A stretch of DNA of 64,000 nucleotides from Trichomonas vaginalis G3 (taxonomy: Eukaryota; Parabasalia; Trichomonadida; Trichomonadidae), in NCBI RefSeq assembly GCF_026262505.1, contig NC_067207.1, positions 25,698,082 through 25,762,081 of the forward strand, read 5' to 3'. Made by a program: the position numbers and the translations under genes. The notes below the pieces were generated by a model. It saw only the letters and a list, made by a program, of their open reading frames with translations. It did not search any database and was not told where the DNA came from. Below, piece by piece: positions 62,170 to 64,000 of this stretch; the stretch's first letter is position 1; each line of letters opens with the position of its first letter.

Positions 62170-64000
62170 TAGAACCCACGTGGACCAAGCTTTACTTTCT
62201 TCCTGGCTGAGTTTTTAACTCTTCTTTTTCCTTCATTGCCCTCTGCTTGAAGTTGTTGCATCTTTGCATTATGTTCATCTAGTATGTTGCAAATTTCCCA
62301 TGTCCTTTTTGCCTTTTGGCTCTGGTCGCCCATCTCAGGTAACCTATATCCTAGAAAGAGTTTGTCATAGTCTGTATTTGAGTCTTCGCGTATTGTTTGC
62401 ATGACTCTTTCCTGAGTTTCCGGTTCAAGCTCTTCAAACAGTGCCTGTCCATATGGAATAAGCTCGTTTCCAAATATATGTTTTTGTAGCCATTCTGGTT
62501 TTCTTTCCATGTTACCAACTATATCTTTTGTGAATGGGAAAGCTTTTACCCAATCTTTCAGTCTTGCGTCGTTTATTTCTGTAGTTGGTTTTATTTTGTC
62601 AAGGAACATGTTTTTCAATACTAACATTTCATTTGGTACTGTCCATTTGAGTTTTCTTAAATATTCATCCCTTCTCGGTTCATTGTCTGCAAAGTAAGTT
62701 TTTATGACATTTTGTAAACTTTCATTTGCAAGGTCATGTACAATAGGTTCTCTTCCTTCTCTATCCCTAACTTTCTTTCTAAACTCTTCACCAAATATAC
62801 CATCTCTATGGTTCTGTGTAGTTCTTTGAGATAAATGTTCTAGAACGTCAGGTGTTATATTTCCATCAGCCATGTTCATTTCATACTGGTCCAAAATATC
62901 TGCATCTTTCATATCTTTCAATGGCATTAAAGCCGCGCTTAAAATACCAGCTATATCTGGTTCACCATTGACTTCCATTGCGTCTACAACTTCTTGGAAT
63001 TGTGGTTGTAAGTTTATGAACCACCTATCCGGGTTAGCTTTATGACCCCATCTCATTGTAGTTCCATCGTCTGCAGAAACAAAAGTAGGTTTGTTTCCAT
63101 CTTGGTTAGGTTCTGAATGAACTTTAAACAATGTTTCATTTCTATATGTTTTCTTGAAATTTAACCTTTTATTTTCACCGAGTTCATCCGAAGATTGAAC
63201 GTTAAATGCTCGTAAGTAAAAAGGGTTGTTGTATTTGTGTACATTTTCTTTCAGTACTTCCATTCTATGCTGAATATTTTCATCTGGTGTTGGAGTCTTT
63301 TGTATGTCGGCAAACATTTTTCGATATTCTTCTACTATGTCAGCCGAATTTTTTTTAGACTCTTGGAAAGATTCCATATTCACCTCATACTCTTGTTGAG
63401 GGTCAAGATTTTTCGGCTGTTCCAAATCTTCATCTAGTTCTGTGAAGTTAGTTTCCAAAGGAGTGACTTGTTCGTTTCCTTCAGGCTCTTCTAGCTGTTG
63501 TTGCTGAACTATTTCTTCCATGTCTGGTTGTATCTGAACTAGTTCTTCCTGTGGAGTTTCTTGTACCTCATCTGCTGGCATTTCATATATTCCGAGACCG
63601 TTTTCAACAATTTCCCTATCTACGTCATCCGCATTCATAAGCTTTTGTTCTTTCGTTCCGTCTCTATTTTTTACGCGTTTCATGACGAAAGTTGAATTGT
63701 CATTTAGCTCTGACATCAAATATCTCGGAGTAAATTCATCCATGTCATTTGGATGATATGCTATTAAATCATATCCCTTAGCGAGCTTGTATTTTCCAGG
63801 TTTGAGATTATATCCGTTTTGGTGCTGAGCCATAAAGCTAAATAGGTTCGGGTCAGTATTTCCATCCTTGAACTTTCCAATAGCTTCTTTATATCTGTCA
63901 CTAAAGTCAACAGTATCTGGGAAACCACACTCTTCTTTAAGCATTTTTAAGAATTCTTGGTTTCCTTGTTCTCTACTTCTTTTATGTCCTTGCTCTGTTT
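62097..64000 (-). CDS. Polinton: large hypothetical protein, partial
   Basis: At least 630 residues, and the frame stays open to the window edge, so the gene starts beyond 64000. Its last codons run into the mariner. Contains a Gln/Glu-rich acidic stretch (EEIVQQQQLEEPEGNEQ) and a globular second half with DGTTMRWGHKANPDRWFINL and ETQERVMQTIREDSNTDYDK. No family recognised; conserved-looking and probably structural or replicative. Confidence 0.55.
   Translation of the reverse strand, partial: TEQGHKRSREQGNQEFLKMLKEECGFPDTVDFSDRYKEAIGKFKDGNTDPNLFSFMAQHQNGYNLKPGKYKLAKGYDLIAYHPNDMDEFTPRYLMSELNDNSTFVMKRVKNRDGTKEQKLMNADDVDREIVENGLGIYEMPADEVQETPQEELVQIQPDMEEIVQQQQLEEPEGNEQVTPLETNFTELDEDLEQPKNLDPQQEYEVNMESFQESKKNSADIVEEYRKMFADIQKTPTPDENIQHRMEVLKENVHKYNNPFYLRAFNVQSSDELGENKRLNFKKTYRNETLFKVHSEPNQDGNKPTFVSADDGTTMRWGHKANPDRWFINLQPQFQEVVDAMEVNGEPDIAGILSAALMPLKDMKDADILDQYEMNMADGNITPDVLEHLSQRTTQNHRDGIFGEEFRKKVRDREGREPIVHDLANESLQNVIKTYFADNEPRRDEYLRKLKWTVPNEMLVLKNMFLDKIKPTTEINDARLKDWVKAFPFTKDIVGNMERKPEWLQKHIFGNELIPYGQALFEELEPETQERVMQTIREDSNTDYDKLFLGYRLPEMGDQSQKAKRTWEICNILDEHNAKMQQLQAEGNEGKRRVKNSARKKVKLGPRGFYRVSKGVFSTNLNTANRNKQVTYI

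Larger units (their letters stand above)
42409..64000. mobile_element. Polinton/Maverick element, broken fossil (right end outside window)
   Basis: Family assigned from the gene set: retroviral-type integrase, FtsK/A32-like packaging ATPase, double-jelly-roll-type capsid gene, SF3 helicase, Dam methylase and fibre-like protein. The left end is sharp at the poly(A) tract, starting GGTATTGGGGGTTCCAGGGC. No B-family DNA polymerase was seen, so that gene probably lies beyond 64000. It is broken, with about eight to ten breaks by eye plus one mariner insertion, but most frames are still long, which suggests a fairly recent arrival. Confidence 0.85.

Overview
The window is AT-rich eukaryotic DNA and is best read as a parabasalid protist genome, most likely Trichomonas vaginalis. 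Supporting signs are intron-less genes, very short 5' leaders with TCAYTT-type initiators close to the ATG, expanded families (VPS9, LCAT-like lipases, FKBP15-like, surface beta-helix proteins), a DD34D mariner of the Tvmar type, MULEs and a large Polinton/Maverick. This assignment is inference; no search was run.

Layout. Positions 1-3020 hold a VPS9-domain protein and PDCD5. Positions 3021-26556 are a single host LCAT-like lipase gene (minus strand) split by nested insertions. A Mutator-like element (MULE, 4135-26426) sits in the lipase gene with a 14-bp repeated flank. A 17.74-kb inverted-repeat element (5815-23554) sits inside the MULE transposase ORF with a 5-bp target duplication. A 1.455-kb foldback-type element (6264-7718), made mostly of a 250-bp chain-of-hairpins satellite, sits in the left arm of the 17.74-kb element, again with a 5-bp duplication of the same pentamer. 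The two arms of the big element carry thousands of bases of a shuffled GTCAWGAYTTCATCG-type satellite, facing each other across a centre made of an 86-bp tandem array.

Positions 26557-42383 are a compact host gene block: UBFD1-like protein, LC8-type dynein light chain, HMG-box protein, bromodomain+ET protein, FKBP15-like protein, KANSL2/INO80D-type zinc protein, NTF2-like protein, a large secreted beta-helix/Ig-like protein and a Fringe-like glycosyltransferase. A GC-richer hairpin island (36020-36280) and a 1,245-bp element with 400-bp terminal inverted repeats (39779-41023) lie between them.

From about 42410 to past the end of the window lies a Polinton/Maverick, treated here as a fossil. 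It carries Dam-type methylase, fibre-like, integrase, HNH, T5orf172/KilA-N, packaging ATPase, SF3 helicase and capsid genes. It is broken in roughly eight to ten places and interrupted by a 1.3-kb mariner near 60.87-62.17 kb. Its genes share a TTTTTAY-type motif just before the ATG. Its intergenic spacers carry the same heptamer clusters and the same satellite words as the 17.74-kb element, which suggests the two are related by descent or by machinery.
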